A program made the position numbers and the translations under genes. The notes under the pieces were generated by a model. That model had not been told where the DNA came from. It searched no databases and worked only from the letters and a program-made list of their open reading frames with translations. From Pseudomonas saponiphila (GTDB taxonomy: Bacteria; Pseudomonadota; Gammaproteobacteria; Pseudomonadales; Pseudomonadaceae), in NCBI RefSeq assembly GCF_900105185.1, contig NZ_FNTJ01000001.1:2190501-2254500 (forward strand): a stretch of 64,000 nt of DNA. The letters are read 5' to 3'. Below are positions 36,794 through 48,051 of this stretch, one piece after another; the stretch's first letter is position 1; every line of letters begins with the position of its first letter.

Positions 36794-38176
36794 GTGCTAA
36801 CGATCTACAACACGCTCACCAAGAGCAAAGAAGTCTTCAAGCCGCTGGATGGCAACAAGGTGCGCATGTACGTGTGCGGCATGACCGTGTACGACTACTG
36901 CCACCTCGGGCACGGCCGCAGCATGGTGGCCTTCGACCTGATTACTCGCTGGCTGCGTTTCAGCGGGTATGACCTGACGTATGTGCGCAACATCACCGAC
37001 ATCGAAGACAAGATCATCAATCGGGCCAAGGAGAACGGCGAGCCGTTCAATGTCCTGACCGAACGCATGATCACGGCGATGCACGAGGATGAAGCACGCC
37101 TCAACATCCTCAAGCCGGACATGGAACCGCGTGCCACGGATCATATTCCGGGCATGTTGAAGATGATCCAGACCCTGATCGACAAGGGCTACGCCTACGC
37201 CCCGGGCAATGGCGACGTGTACTATCGCGTCGGCAAGTTCATGGGCTACGGCAAGCTGTCGCGCAAGAAGATCGAAGACCTGCGCATCGGCGCGCGGATC
37301 GAAGTGGACGAGTCGAAGCAGGATCCACTGGACTTCGTCTTGTGGAAAGGCACCAAGCCGGGTGAGCCAAGCTGGCCATCGCCTTGGGGCGACGGTCGTC
37401 CGGGCTGGCACATCGAGTGCTCGGTGATGTCCACCTGCTGCCTGGGCGAGACCTTCGACATTCATGGCGGTGGCAGCGACCTGGAGTTCCCGCACCACGA
37501 GAACGAGATCGCCCAGAGCGAGGCGGCGACCGGCAAGCCCTACGCCAACGCCTGGATGCACTGCGGCATGATCCGTATCAATGGCGAGAAGATGTCCAAG
37601 TCCTTGAACAACTTCTTCACCATTCGCGACGTGCTCGACAAATACCATCCGGAAGTGGTGCGTTACCTGCTGGTGGCCAGCCACTACCGCAGCGCCATCA
37701 ACTACTCGGAAGACAACCTCAAGGACGCCAAGGGTGCGCTGGAGCGCTTCTACCATGCGCTCAAGGGGCTGCCGAAAGTGGCGCCGGCCGGTGGCGAAGC
37801 CTTTGTCGAACGTTTCACCCAGGTGATGAACGACGACTTTGGTACTCCGGAAGCCTGCGCTGTGCTGTTCGAGATGGTGCGTGAGATCAACCGCCTGCGT
37901 GAGAGCGATATCGACGCGGCGGCGGGTCTGGCAGCACGTCTGAAAGAACTGGCCAGCGTGCTGGGTGTGCTGCAACTGGAAGCCGATGACTTCCTGCAGG
38001 CCGGTGCCGAAGGTCGGGTTGATGCGGCAGAAGTCGAGGCGCTGATCCAGGCCCGTCTGGCAGCCCGCGCCAACAAGGACTGGGCCGAGTCCGACCGCAT
38101 TCGTGACCAGATCACCGCCATGGGCGTGATCCTGGAAGACGGCAAGGGCGGTACGACCTGGCGCCTTGCTGACTAA
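36794..38176 (+). CDS. cysS: Cysteinyl-tRNA synthetase
   Basis: 460 residues, class I synthetase. Zinc ligand Cys28 in [23 protein letters not shown] variant HLGH (37-40), further zinc ligands in [11 protein letters not shown] and [14 protein letters not shown], and KMSKS in [16 protein letters not shown] (about 270). C-terminal anticodon domain complete. Uses the GTG at 36794 (reads as Met; [12 protein letters not shown] follows). Followed by a clean terminator and then IS copy 2. Confidence 0.95.
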   Translation: MLTIYNTLTKSKEVFKPLDGNKVRMYVCGMTVYDYCHLGHGRSMVAFDLITRWLRFSGYDLTYVRNITDIEDKIINRAKENGEPFNVLTERMITAMHEDEARLNILKPDMEPRATDHIPGMLKMIQTLIDKGYAYAPGNGDVYYRVGKFMGYGKLSRKKIEDLRIGARIEVDESKQDPLDFVLWKGTKPGEPSWPSPWGDGRPGWHIECSVMSTCCLGETFDIHGGGSDLEFPHHENEIAQSEAATGKPYANAWMHCGMIRINGEKMSKSLNNFFTIRDVLDKYHPEVVRYLLVASHYRSAINYSEDNLKDAKGALERFYHALKGLPKVAPAGGEAFVERFTQVMNDDFGTPEACAVLFEMVREINRLRESDIDAAAGLAARLKELASVLGVLQLEADDFLQAGAEGRVDAAEVEALIQARLAARANKDWAESDRIRDQITAMGVILEDGKGGTTWRLAD

Positions 38177-38197
38177 GTCTACGTTCGCAGTAACAAG

Positions 38198-38221
38198 AAA
38201 CCCGCCTGGTGCGGGTTTTTT
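38198..38221 (+). terminator. cysS intrinsic terminator
   Basis: AAACCCGC-CTGGT-GCGGGTTT followed by further T (to 38221). Lies between cysS and the convergent antitoxin gene, and now just left of IS copy 2. Confidence 0.9.
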
Positions 38222-38248
38222 GTTGCCCTTCGAACAGTGCCGGATCAG

Positions 38249-38254
38249 GCCAGC
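38249..38254. repeat. Target-site duplication of IS copy 2, left
   Basis: GCCAGC, matching 40873-40878. Confidence 0.85.
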
Positions 38255-38456
38255 TGCGGATTTCGGAGCACCGTGACCGGCCGTTTCGGTTGATCGTGAC
38301 CGCTCATTTCGGTAGCAACGTGACCGATTCTCCGCCTGTTCCGAAACAGGTGGTCACGGCTTACCGAAATCGCCGGTCACGACTTAGCGAAAGCCTTCCC
38401 CTTCGTTGCGCATGACCTGATGCGCCGCCATCCTCGACCGATTTCGGGAGAGGAAG

Positions 38457-40142
38457 ATGGCGGCGCCGCGAGTAGCCATGCGAAACATCAAAGAATGTCT
38501 GCGCCTCAAGTTTGAGGCCGGCTTGTCCCACGAGAAGATTGCCCGTGCCTTGCAGCTGTCCAAGGGCGTGGTTAGCAAGTACATCGCGGCGGCGCGGGTG
38601 GCCGGGCTGGACTGGCCGGCGCTGGTGGCCATGGACGAGGCCGCGCTGGCGGCCGCCTTGTTTGCACCGACGTCGACGAACAAGCCGCGCGGTGAGCGAG
38701 TGCTGCCCGATGTGCTGAGCATCCACCGCGAGTTGCGACGCAAGGGCGTGACCTTGCAGCTGCTGTGGGAGGAATATCTCGCCGCGCATGCGGGCCAGCC
38801 GACCTACCGCTACACCCAGTTCGTCGAGCACTACCGGCGCTACGCCCAGACGCTCAAACGTTCGATGCGTCAGCTGCACCGTGCGGGCGAGAAGCTATTC
38901 ATCGACTATGCCGGGCCGACGCTGCCGGTGGTCGACCCGGCCACCGGCGAAGTGCGCCGGGCGCACATCTTCGTCGCCGCCCTGGGCGCCTCGAATTACA
39001 CCTATGCCTGCGCGACGCCAGGCGAAACCCAGGTGGACTGGCTGACCTCGCTGGGCCAGGCTCTGACCTACTTTGGCGGCGTGCCGGAAATGGTTGTGCC
39101 GGACAATCCGCGCGCCCTGGTCGCCCAGCCGGATCGCTACGAGCCGGGCCTGAACCGGGCCACGCTGGAGTGCGCGCGTCATTACCAGACGGTGATCCTG
39201 CCGGCACGGCCACGCAAGCCTCAGGACAAGGCCAAGGCCGAGGTGGCGGTGCAGGTGGTCGAGCGCTGGATCATGGCGCGGCTGCGCCATCGGCAGTTCT
39301 TCAGCCTGCATGCGCTTAACCAGGCCATCGCCGAGCTGCTGGAGGATCTGAATCGGCGCCCGTTCAAGCGGCTCGATGGCTGCCGGCGCGACTGGTTCGA
39401 GCGCCTGGATCGCCCGGCCTTGCGAGCGCTGCCGGTGCATCCCTACGAGGTCGCCACCTTCAAGCGCTGCAAGGTCAGCATCGACTACCACATCGAGGTC
39501 AATGGCAGCTTCTACAGCGTGCCCTCCGCCCTGGCCCGGCAGAACGTGGACGTGCGACTGACGGCACACACCCTGGAAGTGCTGCATGGCAACCGGCGGG
39601 TGGCCAGCCACCTGCTGCTGGGGCGACGCGGCGCTTACAGTACCCAGCGCGAGCACATGCCCGCGGCGCACCAGGCGCATCGCGAATGGACGCCACAACG
39701 CCTGCTCGACTGGGGCGCGCGGATCGGCCCCTACACGCGCCAACTGATCGATCACCAACTGACCCACAAGCCGCACCCGGAGATGGGCTACCGCGCCTGC
39801 CTCGGCCTGCTCTCGCTGGCCCGGCGCTATGGCAATGCACGCCTGGAAGCCGCTGCCGAACGTGCCGTACACCTGCGCGCCTTCACCGGGCGCAGCGTGC
39901 GCAACCTGCTCCAGCAAGGCCTGGATCAACAGCCGCTGCCCCAGCGTGCCGCCGAAACGACCTTACCCGGCGACCACGAGAACGTCCGTGGCGCCGACTA
40001 CTACCAACCCCCGCAACAGGAGCTGTTCGATGATGCCGCAACACACCCTGAATCAACTGCACCAGCTACGCCTGGACGGCATGGCCCGCGCCCTGGAAGA
40101 GCAATGGACGCTGCCGGCCAGCCACAGCCTGAGCTTCGATGA
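38457..40142 (+). CDS. istA: IS21 transposase IstA, copy 2
   Basis: 561 residues, identical in protein sequence to copy 1: N-terminal HTH, DDE core ([27 protein letters not shown]), C-terminal DNA-binding region and the same 113-base run into istB. Intact, so the element is presumably still mobile. Confidence 0.95.
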   Translation: MAAPRVAMRNIKECLRLKFEAGLSHEKIARALQLSKGVVSKYIAAARVAGLDWPALVAMDEAALAAALFAPTSTNKPRGERVLPDVLSIHRELRRKGVTLQLLWEEYLAAHAGQPTYRYTQFVEHYRRYAQTLKRSMRQLHRAGEKLFIDYAGPTLPVVDPATGEVRRAHIFVAALGASNYTYACATPGETQVDWLTSLGQALTYFGGVPEMVVPDNPRALVAQPDRYEPGLNRATLECARHYQTVILPARPRKPQDKAKAEVAVQVVERWIMARLRHRQFFSLHALNQAIAELLEDLNRRPFKRLDGCRRDWFERLDRPALRALPVHPYEVATFKRCKVSIDYHIEVNGSFYSVPSALARQNVDVRLTAHTLEVLHGNRRVASHLLLGRRGAYSTQREHMPAAHQAHREWTPQRLLDWGARIGPYTRQLIDHQLTHKPHPEMGYRACLGLLSLARRYGNARLEAAAERAVHLRAFTGRSVRNLLQQGLDQQPLPQRAAETTLPGDHENVRGADYYQPPQQELFDDAATHPESTAPATPGRHGPRPGRAMDAAGQPQPELR

Positions 40143-40779
40143 ACGCCTCGGCCTACTGCTCGACCGCGAACTGGCCTGGCGTGACAACCAGCGCCTGGTA
40201 CGGCTGCGCAAGAAGGCCAAGCTCAAGTACGCCAACGCCTGCCTGGAAGATCTCGACCGCCGCACCGGACGCGCCCTGGACGAGCGTCTGATCGCCACCC
40301 TGGCCAGTGGCGACTGGATCCGCCAGCAGCACAACCTGCTGCTGACCGGCCCGACCGGTGCCGGCAAAACCTGGCTGGCCTGCGCCCTGGGCAACCAGGC
40401 CTGCCGCCAGGGCTATAGCACCCTGTACCTGCGCACCCCGCGCCTGCTGGAACAACTGCGCATCGCTCATGGCGACGGCAGCTTCGGCCGTACCCTGCAA
40501 CAGCTGGCAAAGGTCGACGTCCTGGTGCTGGACGACTGGGCGCTAGCCCCGCTGGAGGAAGGAGCCCGGCATGACCTGCTGGAGGTGATCGACGACCGCG
40601 CTGGCAGCCGCTCCACCATCCTGACGAGCCAACTGCCCATCGAGCACTGGCACGGCTGGATCAACGACCCGACCCTGGCCGATGCCATCCTCGACCGCCT
40701 GGTGCACAACGCCTACCGGCTGACGATGAAAGGCGAGTCGCTGCGCCGAAAAAAAGCCGAGGAACAAGCCGCATCGTGA
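40030..40779 (+). CDS. istB: IS21 helper ATPase IstB, copy 2
   Basis: 249 residues, identical in protein to copy 1 (the CGA to CGG change at 40719 is silent). Walker A GPTGAGKT and Walker [10 protein letters not shown] present; ATG preceded by AGGAG. Provides target-selection ATPase for IstA. Confidence 0.93.
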   Translation: MMPQHTLNQLHQLRLDGMARALEEQWTLPASHSLSFDERLGLLLDRELAWRDNQRLVRLRKKAKLKYANACLEDLDRRTGRALDERLIATLASGDWIRQQHNLLLTGPTGAGKTWLACALGNQACRQGYSTLYLRTPRLLEQLRIAHGDGSFGRTLQQLAKVDVLVLDDWALAPLEEGARHDLLEVIDDRAGSRSTILTSQLPIEHWHGWINDPTLADAILDRLVHNAYRLTMKGESLRRKKAEEQAAS

Positions 40780-40835
40780 CCGATGCGATTACAATCCAGA
40801 ACCCGCGCAACCGGGGTGGAAGCACCGGTCACGTA

Positions 40836-41186
40836 TTAGCGAAACGCTCGGTCACGTTCACCGAAATCCGCAGCCAGCGAAGCGAGGCGCTCCACCGTGT
40901 CGGGGTAGCGTTCCACCAGGCGCATCAAGGTCGTGGCCTGGGCGTTGGGTGTGGCGCGGCCTTGTTCCCAGTTTTCCAGGGTGCGGGTGTTGGTGCGCAG
41001 GTACATGGCGAATACCGAACGCGAGAGGTTGAGTTGCTGGCGGATGTTCATCACCTCGGCGGCGGTGATGGGGGGCAACTTGTCGAGTTTCACTTTATGG
41101 CTGCGCAGAGTGATCTTGCCCTGGCGCTCCTGGGTGAGGGCATCGATGCCCTCTACCAGTTCGGAAAAGATGTCACGCTTGGTCAT
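40836..41186 (-). CDS. higA: HigA-type antitoxin, C-terminus rewritten by IS copy 2
   Basis: 116 residues. Central Xre-type HTH (about 50-100: AAEVMNIRQQLNLSRSVFAMYLRTNTRTLENWEQGRATPNAQATTLMRLVERYP) as in HigA-2 antitoxins. Before insertion the gene ended ...VERLASLA-stop, with GCC TGA at the target site. The IS replaces the stop, adding 11 residues (ADFGERDRAFR, minus the shared Ala at the joint) until TAA inside the IS end. The fold should be intact. I prefer the ATG at 41186, which overlaps the toxin stop by 14 bases; a GTG at 41207 is the alternative. It binds the toxin and the upstream palindrome. Confidence 0.88.
   Translation of the reverse strand: MTKRDIFSELVEGIDALTQERQGKITLRSHKVKLDKLPPITAAEVMNIRQQLNLSRSVFAMYLRTNTRTLENWEQGRATPNAQATTLMRLVERYPDTVERLASLAADFGERDRAFR
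40873..40878. repeat. Target-site duplication of IS copy 2, right
   Basis: GCCAGC, identical to 38249-38254. Confidence 0.85.
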
Positions 41187-41523
41187 GTCTTCTGGCCTCG
41201 ATTTCACGTTCCAGCAGTTGTTTGAGCTGTTGTCGCTGCTGCGGTAGCAGGTCGTCCATCTGCTCCTTGCCGAACAGGGTGAAGAGCCAGAACTGCGCCC
41301 CTCCGGACCACCAGTAATAAATCACCCTCAACCCGCCACGCTTGCCCTTGTTGCGTCGCTCATCGACGAAACGCATCTTGCGCAAGCCGCCAGTGCCCTG
41401 AATCAGAACACCCGCGTGCGGGTGGCGCAGCAACTCGATCTGCAGTTCGCAGAACAACTCGTCGTCAAGGAAGTCCCTTCGGTATCGTGCAAATGCCGGC
41501 AGTTCAATAAACAGAGCATTCAT
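41173..41523 (-). CDS. higB: RelE/HigB-type mRNA-interfering toxin
   Basis: 116 residues, RelE-superfamily HigB-2 type (FARYRRDFLDDELFCELQIELLRHP, GTGGLRKMRFVDERRNKGKRGGLRVIYYWW, FWLFTLFGKEQMDDL). Family members cut mRNA on the ribosome; the Arg/Lys-rich RKMRF...RRNKGKRGG segment is the expected active surface. The toxin gene precedes the antitoxin, the HigBA order, with AGGA about 10 bases before its ATG. Type II pair; being on the chromosome next to an IS, it may be acquired. Confidence 0.88.
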   Translation of the reverse strand: MNALFIELPAFARYRRDFLDDELFCELQIELLRHPHAGVLIQGTGGLRKMRFVDERRNKGKRGGLRVIYYWWSGGAQFWLFTLFGKEQMDDLLPQQRQQLKQLLEREIEARRHDQA

Positions 41524-41525
41524 TT

Positions 41526-41544
41526 TATACGCTTCCTGCGTATA
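41526..41544 (-). promoter_or_regulatory. higBA operator palindrome
   Basis: TATACGC-TTCCT-GCGTATA on the plus strand, a 7-bp perfect inverted repeat immediately upstream of higB. On the coding strand its centre is AGGAA, the ribosome binding site, so antitoxin binding covers the translation start region. Confidence 0.7.
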
Positions 41545-41710
41545 GACTGGATGACGCTACAGCTTTGGTCAAGGCCCGCTGAGCGCCGCGGTTGATCTGG
41601 CAACAGTTTATGCCCGTGGCGTCGGGCTGAATGTCGGACCGGGTCGACGTGACAGGAAGGGCGATTCCGAGTTTCGCCGGGAAGAGGGGAGGGCGGGGGC
41701 CAGAAACGCA
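41545..41710. other. Intergenic region between higB promoter and nuo terminator
   Basis: No supported gene; short open frames here lack coding features. Contains the higBA upstream promoter sequence (TTGACC at 41567-41572 on the minus strand is a possible -35 without a well-spaced -10). Confidence 0.35.
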
Positions 41711-41734
41711 AAACGGCACCCGAAGGTGCCGTTT
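41711..41734 (-). terminator. nuo operon terminator
   Basis: AAACGGCACC-CGAA-GGTGCCGTTT, 10-bp stem, 27 bases after the nuoN stop on the minus strand, ending in TTTTGCG. Confidence 0.85.
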
Positions 41735-41760
41735 TGTTTGTTGCGTTGAAACTTAAGCGA

Positions 41761-43224
41761 TCAACCGGCCAGGCCCGAGTGCTGGACCAGGGTCAGCAGC
41801 GGCTGTGGGTACACGCCGAGGAAGAACGCCAGGACCGCGATGGCCAGCAGCATGACGCCACCGGCTTTCTGTTCCCAGTGCAGCTGGGCATCGACGCGGC
41901 GCAGGTTCGGCTCGATCAGGTACAGGGTGACCATCACACGCAGGTAGTAGAAGACGCCGATGGCGCTGCCCATGACCAGGGAACCGACCAGCCACCATTG
42001 GTGCGCTTCGACACCGGTAGCGATGATGTAGAACTTGCCGATGAAGCCCGCGGTCAGCGGAATACCGGCCAGGGACAACATCATCACGGTGAGCACGGCG
42101 GTCAGGTACGGACGACGCCAGAACAGGCCGCGGTACTCGTACAGGGCGTCAGCGTCACGGCCTTTGTACGGCGAGGACATCAGGGTGATCACACCGAAGG
42201 CGCCGAGGCTGGTGATCACGTAGGTGACCAGGTACACGCCAATGGCTTCCATGGCCAGGCCCTTGCTTGCCACCAGGGCGATCAGCAGGTAACCGAAGTG
42301 AGCGATGGACGAGTAACCCAGCAAACGCTTGAGGTTGCTCTGGGTCAGCGCCAACAGGTTGCCCACCAGGATCGAGGCAATGGCGATCACGGTCAGCACG
42401 TTGCTCAACACACCGCTGCTGGCCACTGGCGAGAGCTGGAACAGGCGCACCAGCACCGCGAACACCGCCACCTTGCTGGCGGTAGCCAGGAAGGCCGCCA
42501 CCGGAGCCGGGGCGCCTTCGTAGACGTCCGGGGTCCACAGGTGGAACGGTACCAGCGACAGCTTGAAGGCCAGGCCGATCAGCATCATGCCCAGGCCCAG
42601 TTGCGCCAGTGGGCTTGGCAGCCCGGTAGCGGCCAGGGCCTGGCCGATGCCGCTGAAGCTCAGGCTGCCGGCTTCGGCGTAGAGCAGGGCCATGCCGAAC
42701 AACAGGAAGCCCGAACCGGCGGCCGACAGCACCATGTACTTGATGCCGGCTTCCAGGGAGCGCTTGTTGAAGAAGGCATAGGCCACCAGACCGTAGACCG
42801 GTACCGAGAGCAGCTCCAGGCCGATGAACAGGCCAGCCAGGTTCTGTGCGCTGACCAGCACCAGGCCACCGGCGGCGGCCAGCAGGATCAGCAGGTACAG
42901 TTCTTCACGGTTGCCCGGGTAACCGCTGCTGCCGTCGCCCAGGTAGGCGTGGGCCAGGGTGACGCAGGCCAGGGTGGCCACCAGGATCAGGGCCATGTAC
43001 AGGCAGGCGAACTGGTCGATCTGCAACAGCGGGGTGACCGCCAGGGGTGCCACTTTCAGCACCGGGAAGATCGACAGCAATGCCAGGTTCAGACCGGCCA
43101 CCGACAGCAGGAAGGTCTGTGCGTGGTTGCGCCGCCAGGCGATCGCCAACATCACCACCACAAGGGTGGCGCTGGTGATCAGCAGCGGCGCCAGGGCTAT
43201 AAAGTGTTGAATCGTAAAGTCCAT
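41761..43224 (-). CDS. nuoN: NADH-quinone oxidoreductase subunit N
   Basis: 487 residues, about 14 membrane helices; one of three antiporter-like proton-pumping subunits of complex [35 protein letters not shown] (with the key Glu) and [22 protein letters not shown] are the Mrp-antiporter signatures. Start at MDFTIQHF, with GTAAGAG upstream; a longer frame would run into nuoM. Last gene of nuoA-N, 7 bases after nuoM. Confidence 0.95.
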   Translation of the reverse strand: MDFTIQHFIALAPLLITSATLVVVMLAIAWRRNHAQTFLLSVAGLNLALLSIFPVLKVAPLAVTPLLQIDQFACLYMALILVATLACVTLAHAYLGDGSSGYPGNREELYLLILLAAAGGLVLVSAQNLAGLFIGLELLSVPVYGLVAYAFFNKRSLEAGIKYMVLSAAGSGFLLFGMALLYAEAGSLSFSGIGQALAATGLPSPLAQLGLGMMLIGLAFKLSLVPFHLWTPDVYEGAPAPVAAFLATASKVAVFAVLVRLFQLSPVASSGVLSNVLTVIAIASILVGNLLALTQSNLKRLLGYSSIAHFGYLLIALVASKGLAMEAIGVYLVTYVITSLGAFGVITLMSSPYKGRDADALYEYRGLFWRRPYLTAVLTVMMLSLAGIPLTAGFIGKFYIIATGVEAHQWWLVGSLVMGSAIGVFYYLRVMVTLYLIEPNLRRVDAQLHWEQKAGGVMLLAIAVLAFFLGVYPQPLLTLVQHSGLAG

Positions 43225-43231
43225 AGCGCTC

Positions 43232-44764
43232 TTACCGGGCCGAAGCGAGTTGAGTGAAGGCGGTGCTGAGCCATTGCTGCACGCCATGCATGGTGGCGGC
43301 AGAGGTATCGAGGAACGGTTGCGGGTAGACGCCGATGTAGATCAGCAGCACCGCCAGTCCCAGCACCATGATCAGTTCGCGAGCATCCATGCCGTGCAGC
43401 ACCGCGTCCGACTTGGACGGGCCGAAGTAGGCACGGTGGATCATGATCAGCGAGTAGACCGAACCGAACACCAGGCCGGAAGTCGCGATGGCGGTGATCC
43501 ATGGAGCGCTGACGAAGGTACCGATCAGGATCAGGAACTCGCCGACGAAGTTGCCGGTACCCGGCAGGCCCAGGGAAGCGGCCGCGAAGAACAGGCTGAT
43601 GGCCGGCAAGTAGGCGATGCGTGACCACAGGCCGCCCATTTCGCGCATGTCGCGGGTATGGGTGCGTTCGTACAACTGTCCGCTGAGGATAAACAGCGCG
43701 GCTGCCGAAACACCGTGGGCCAGCATCTGGATCACCGCGCCCTGCAGGGCCTGCTGGCTGCCGGAGTAGATGCCGATCAGCACGAAGCCCATGTGGGAAA
43801 CGCTGGAGAAGGCGATCAGACGCTTGATGTCGGTCTGGGCGAAGGCCAGGAAGGCACCGTAGAAGATCCCGACCAGACCCAGGGTCATGGCGATGGGTGC
43901 GAACTCTGCCGAGGCGTTGGGGAACAGTGGCAGGGCGAAACGCAGCAGGCCGTAGGCCGCGGTCTTCAACAGGATGCCCGCCAGGTCCACGGAACCGGCG
44001 GTCGGTGCCTGGGCGTGAGCGTCAGGCAGCCAGGAGTGGAACGGCACCACCGGCAGCTTCACCGCGAAGGCGATGAAGAAGCCGAGCATCAGGATGTACT
44101 CGGTGGCGGTGGACATCTTGGTCTTCAGCAACTGGGCGTAATCGAAGGTGATGACCCCGGTGTTGTTGAAGTTGACCAGCACCAGACCCAGGATCGCCAC
44201 CAGCATGATCAGGCCGGAAGCCTGAGTGAAGATGAAGAACTTGGTCGCTGCGTAGATCCGGGTTTTCTTGCCGTCTGCCGAGCTGTGACCCCAGAGCGCG
44301 ATGAGGAAGTACATCGGCACCAGCATCATTTCCCAGAAGAAGAAGAACATGAACAGGTCCAGCGCGAGGAACACGCCGACCACGCCGCCCAGGATCCACA
44401 TCAGGTTCAGGTGGAAGAAGCCCACGTGGCGCTGGATCTCTTTCCAGGAGCAGAGTACCGAGAGGATACCCAGCAGACCGGTCAGCAGAACCATCAACAG
44501 CGACAGGCCGTCGAGGGCCAGGTGCACGTTGATGCCAAAGCGCTCGATCCACTGGTGCTTGAACTCGATGGCCCAAGTCGGATCGACGCCAGGCGCCGGA
44601 GCATATGAATAGTTACCGTGGGCCCACAGCCAGAGGCCGAGGGCGAGTTCCAGGGTCATGGTCAACAGCGCAATCCAGCGGGGGAGGGTGGCGCCGAAGC
44701 GCTCACCCAGCCAGCACAGCAGGCCGCCGATGAAGGGGATCAGGATTAGCCAAGGCAGAATCAT
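43232..44764 (-). CDS. nuoM: NADH-quinone oxidoreductase subunit M
   Basis: 510 residues, about 14 membrane helices, proton-pumping antiporter-like subunit. [19 protein letters not shown] holds the essential Glu, and [38 protein letters not shown] the conserved Lys/His path. Lies 39 bases after nuoL. Confidence 0.95.
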   Translation of the reverse strand: MILPWLILIPFIGGLLCWLGERFGATLPRWIALLTMTLELALGLWLWAHGNYSYAPAPGVDPTWAIEFKHQWIERFGINVHLALDGLSLLMVLLTGLLGILSVLCSWKEIQRHVGFFHLNLMWILGGVVGVFLALDLFMFFFFWEMMLVPMYFLIALWGHSSADGKKTRIYAATKFFIFTQASGLIMLVAILGLVLVNFNNTGVITFDYAQLLKTKMSTATEYILMLGFFIAFAVKLPVVPFHSWLPDAHAQAPTAGSVDLAGILLKTAAYGLLRFALPLFPNASAEFAPIAMTLGLVGIFYGAFLAFAQTDIKRLIAFSSVSHMGFVLIGIYSGSQQALQGAVIQMLAHGVSAAALFILSGQLYERTHTRDMREMGGLWSRIAYLPAISLFFAAASLGLPGTGNFVGEFLILIGTFVSAPWITAIATSGLVFGSVYSLIMIHRAYFGPSKSDAVLHGMDARELIMVLGLAVLLIYIGVYPQPFLDTSAATMHGVQQWLSTAFTQLASAR

Positions 44765-44803
44765 GACGGGCTCAATTCCTTTCGCAAGTTCGCAAGGTTC
44801 ATA

Positions 44804-46657
44804 TCAGACCGCTACCAGCACAATGGCGCCGATGACCAGCACGGCACCGGCTGCCATCGAGGCGGCGTACCAACGCAGTTGACCGGTCTCGGTACGGCTC
44901 AGGGAGTTGTGACCCCCTTTGGCCATACGCGGGATCAAACCGATGGTCTGATCGAGCGGGTCCTTGCGCAGTACATGGCTGATGGCCAGGTATGGCTTGA
45001 CGAACAGTTTGTCGTAGATCCAGTCGAAGCCCCAGGCGGCGAACCACCAGGCCGAGAGCAGACGCCCGATGCCGCTGTTGGCGATGGCGGTCACAACACG
45101 ACGCTTGCCAAGGAACAACAGGGCGGCCAGCAGGATACCGGCCAGGGCGATGGCGCCCGAGGCGATTTCCAGGCTGTGCTTGGCTTCGCCACCCGCATGA
45201 CCGGCGCTCAGCGGCAGCACACCATGCAGGGGCGGAGTGATCATCGCGCCGATCCCGGTGGACAGCACGATCAGCACCACCAGCGGCAGCCAGTGGGAAA
45301 TCCCGTGGCCGGCGTGGGCTTCGGTCTTGGCCTCACCGTGGAAGGTGATGAAGATCAGGCGGAAGGTGTACAGCGAGGTCATGAACGCACCCACCAGGCC
45401 GGCGTACAGCAGGCCGTGGTTGCCGCTGGCGAAGGCTTCCCAGAGGATCTCGTCCTTGGAGTAGAAGCCTGCGGTCACCAGAGGCAGGGCCGCCAGGGCC
45501 GCGCCGCCGACGATGAAGCTGGCGTAGGCCAGCGGCAGTTTCTTCCACAGGCCGCCCATCTTGAAGATGTTCTGCTCGTGGTGGCAGGCAACGATCACCG
45601 CACCGGAAGCAAGGAACAGCAGGGCCTTGAAGAAGGCGTGGGTCATCAGGTGGAAGATCGCGCCGTCCCAGGCGCCAACGCCGAGGGCCATGAACATGTA
45701 GCCGATCTGGCTCATGGTGGAGTAGGCGAGGATGCGCTTGATGTCGGTCTGCACCAGCGCGGCGAAGCCGGCCAGTACCAGGGTCACACCGCCCACCAGG
45801 CCCACCAGGTGCAGGATCTCCGGCGCCAGGGTGAACAGGCCATGGGTACGAGCGATCAGGTAGACACCAGCGGTGACCATGGTCGCGGCGTGGATCAGTG
45901 CCGAAACCGGGGTCGGGCCGGCCATCGCGTCCGCCAGCCAGGTCTGCAGCGGCAGTTGCGCGGATTTACCCACGGCGCCGCCCAGCAGCATCAGGGTCGC
46001 CAGGGTGATCCAGAAGTCGCCGGCCTGGAATTTCTGCGGTGCCAGCACCAGCAGTTCCTGGACGTTCAGCGTGCCCACTTGTTGGAACAGGATGAACAGG
46101 CCGATGGCCATGAACACGTCGCCGATCCGGGTGACGATAAAGGCCTTGAGTGCGGCGTTACCATTGTTGCGGTTGCTGTAGTAGAAACCGATCAACAGGT
46201 AGCTGCACAGGCCCACGCCTTCCCAGCCGAAGTACAGGAACAGCAGGTTATCGCCCAGCACCAGGAACAGCATGCTGGCGATAAACAGGTTGGTGTAGGC
46301 GAAGAAGCGCGAGTAGCCGGCCTCACCACGCATGTACCAGGACGCGAACAGGTGGATCAGGAAGCCCACACCCACCACCACGCCCAGCATGGTCACGGAC
46401 AGACCATCCAGGTACAGGGCGAAGTTCGGCGCGAAACCGTCCACCGACATCCACTGCCACAGCACCTGGGTGTAGTGACCACCCGCTGGTGGCGCGACGT
46501 TGAATTGCCAGATCACGTAGGCGGCCACTATGGCCGACAGGCCAATGGAGCCGACGCCGATCAGGGCCGAGAGGTTTTCCGAGAGGCGTCCCCGGGAGAA
46601 CGACAGCAGCAGGAAACCGATCAGGGGAAATACGAAAGTCAGAAAGAGAAGGTTCAT
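44804..46657 (-). CDS. nuoL: NADH-quinone oxidoreductase subunit L
   Basis: 617 residues, about 16 membrane helices including the long lateral C-terminal helix of the membrane arm. [19 protein letters not shown] and [40 protein letters not shown] are diagnostic. Distal proton-pumping subunit. Its ATG overlaps the nuoK stop by 4 bases. Confidence 0.95.
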   Translation of the reverse strand: MNLLFLTFVFPLIGFLLLSFSRGRLSENLSALIGVGSIGLSAIVAAYVIWQFNVAPPAGGHYTQVLWQWMSVDGFAPNFALYLDGLSVTMLGVVVGVGFLIHLFASWYMRGEAGYSRFFAYTNLFIASMLFLVLGDNLLFLYFGWEGVGLCSYLLIGFYYSNRNNGNAALKAFIVTRIGDVFMAIGLFILFQQVGTLNVQELLVLAPQKFQAGDFWITLATLMLLGGAVGKSAQLPLQTWLADAMAGPTPVSALIHAATMVTAGVYLIARTHGLFTLAPEILHLVGLVGGVTLVLAGFAALVQTDIKRILAYSTMSQIGYMFMALGVGAWDGAIFHLMTHAFFKALLFLASGAVIVACHHEQNIFKMGGLWKKLPLAYASFIVGGAALAALPLVTAGFYSKDEILWEAFASGNHGLLYAGLVGAFMTSLYTFRLIFITFHGEAKTEAHAGHGISHWLPLVVLIVLSTGIGAMITPPLHGVLPLSAGHAGGEAKHSLEIASGAIALAGILLAALLFLGKRRVVTAIANSGIGRLLSAWWFAAWGFDWIYDKLFVKPYLAISHVLRKDPLDQTIGLIPRMAKGGHNSLSRTETGQLRWYAASMAAGAVLVIGAIVLVAV

Positions 46658-46977
46658 CCGCGCATCTCGCTGGCAGCGTCGATATCGAGAGTGTGGAAGC
46701 GGCGGTACAGCTGCAGCAGGATCGCCAGGCCAATACTGGCCTCGGCGGCTGCCAGGCTGATCACCAGAATGAACATCACTTGTCCATCCGGCTGCGCCCA
46801 GCGGGCGCCCGCAACGATGAACGCCAGTGCCGAGGCGTTCATCATCACTTCCAGGCTCATCAACACGAAGAGAATGTTACGGCGGACCATCAGGCCGACC
46901 AGACCGAGGCAGAACAGGATGCCGGCAACCGCCAGGCCATGTTCCATCGGGATAGTACCGAGAGGGATAGTAGGCAT
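46654..46977 (-). CDS. nuoK: NADH-quinone oxidoreductase subunit K
   Basis: 107 residues, three membrane helices, with the conserved membrane Glu in [13 protein letters not shown] and a second in [16 protein letters not shown], both in the proton path. I chose the ATG at 46977 (MPTIPLGTI) because AAGGAG lies 8-9 bases upstream; MEHGLAV ten codons later is a shorter alternative. Starts 4 bases after nuoJ. Confidence 0.93.
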   Translation of the reverse strand: MPTIPLGTIPMEHGLAVAGILFCLGLVGLMVRRNILFVLMSLEVMMNASALAFIVAGARWAQPDGQVMFILVISLAAAEASIGLAILLQLYRRFHTLDIDAASEMRG

Positions 46978-46981
46978 CGTA

Positions 46982-47482
46982 TTACTCCTTCGCCTCGTTG
47001 CGGCCCAAGTGGAACGCCGTGACGGCTGCGGCGAGCAGCAGCATCGAGGCGAGTTCGACCACCAGCAGGTATGGACCGAACAGGCTGATGCCCACGGCCT
47101 TGGCGCTGACGGTGGTTTGACCGATACCGGCACCGCTCTGGTGGCTGAACAGTACGTACAGCAGTTCGGCCAGCAGCAGCGCGGCGAGAATCACCGGGCC
47201 GATCCAGATGCCTGGCTTGAGCCAGATGCGCTCTTGCTGAGCCGCGGCCGGGCCGAGGTTCAGCATCATGACCACGAACACGAACAGCACCATGATGGCG
47301 CCAGCGTAGGCGATCACTTCCAGGGCGCCGGCGAACGGCGCGCCAAGGCTGAAGAAGGTCATGGCCACGGCGATCAGCGAAATGATCAGGTAGAGCAGGG
47401 CGTGCACAGGGTTGGTGTTGGTGACCACGCGCAGCGTGGAAACAACGGCAACACCTGATGCGAAATAGAAAGCGAATTCCAT
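46982..47482 (-). CDS. nuoJ: NADH-quinone oxidoreductase subunit J
   Basis: 166 residues, five membrane helices; [30 protein letters not shown] and [16 protein letters not shown] are NuoJ signatures, including the TM3 region with the pi-bulge. Couples quinone reduction to the proton path. 9 bases after nuoI. Confidence 0.94.
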   Translation of the reverse strand: MEFAFYFASGVAVVSTLRVVTNTNPVHALLYLIISLIAVAMTFFSLGAPFAGALEVIAYAGAIMVLFVFVVMMLNLGPAAAQQERIWLKPGIWIGPVILAALLLAELLYVLFSHQSGAGIGQTTVSAKAVGISLFGPYLLVVELASMLLLAAAVTAFHLGRNEAKE

Positions 47483-47491
47483 CGTTCTTCC

Positions 47492-48040
47492 TTAAGGCAG
47501 CAAGCTCTTCACGTTGATCGGTTCGGCTTCGTTCTGCGCGGTGCCTTTCGGCTTACCGGCAATGGCCATACCTGCAACACGATAGAAGTTGTAGTCAGGG
47601 TTCTTTCCGGGACCGGAGATCAAGAGATCCTCTTTCTCGTAAACCAGGTCCTGACGTTTGAACTCGGCCATCTCGAAATCCGGTGTCAGCTGGATCGCGG
47701 TGGTCGGACAGGCTTCCTCGCAGAGACCGCAGAAAATGCAGCGCGAGAAGTTGACGCGGAAGAACTCCGGGTACCAGCGACCGTCTTCCGTTTCAGCTTT
47801 CTGCAGCGAGATGCAACCCACAGGGCAGGCCACGGCGCACAGGTTGCAGGCAACGCAACGCTCTTCGCCATCGGGGTCGCGAGTCAGGACGATACGGCCA
47901 CGGTAGCGTGGCGGCAGGTACACCGGCTCTTCGGGGTATTGCAGGGTGTCGCGTTTGCGAAAGCCGTGACCGAACACCATCACCAGGCTGCGCAACTGGG
48001 TACCGGTACCCTTAACGATGTCGCCAATATATTTGAACAT
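47492..48040 (-). CDS. nuoI: NADH-quinone oxidoreductase subunit I (two 4Fe-4S clusters)
   Basis: 182 residues, ferredoxin-like peripheral subunit. Two C-x2-C-x2-C-x3-C motifs, C62-C65-C68-C72 ([12 protein letters not shown]) and C101-C104-C107-C111 ([12 protein letters not shown]), bind clusters N6a and N6b relaying electrons to NuoB. 11 bases after nuoH. Confidence 0.95.
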   Translation of the reverse strand: MFKYIGDIVKGTGTQLRSLVMVFGHGFRKRDTLQYPEEPVYLPPRYRGRIVLTRDPDGEERCVACNLCAVACPVGCISLQKAETEDGRWYPEFFRVNFSRCIFCGLCEEACPTTAIQLTPDFEMAEFKRQDLVYEKEDLLISGPGKNPDYNFYRVAGMAIAGKPKGTAQNEAEPINVKSLLP

Positions 48041-48051
48041 GGGTCAAATCC

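Larger units (their letters stand above)
38255..40872 (+). mobile_element. IS21-family insertion sequence, copy 2 (2618 bp)
   Basis: Same element as copy 1, same 12-bp ends and same orientation in the window, flanked by the 6-bp duplication GCCAGC. It has three instead of four left-end CGTGACCG units (23 bp shorter) and differs at two bases (C at 38330, G at 40719). It entered at the last codon of a higA-type antitoxin gene. Confidence 0.97.

Noticed and set aside
11932..40872. Rearrangement or mis-assembly by recombination between the two IS copies
   Set aside because: Each copy has its own matching target duplication on both sides (GCGCTAC and GCCAGC), and each interrupted frame is restored on removal, so both are simple insertions.
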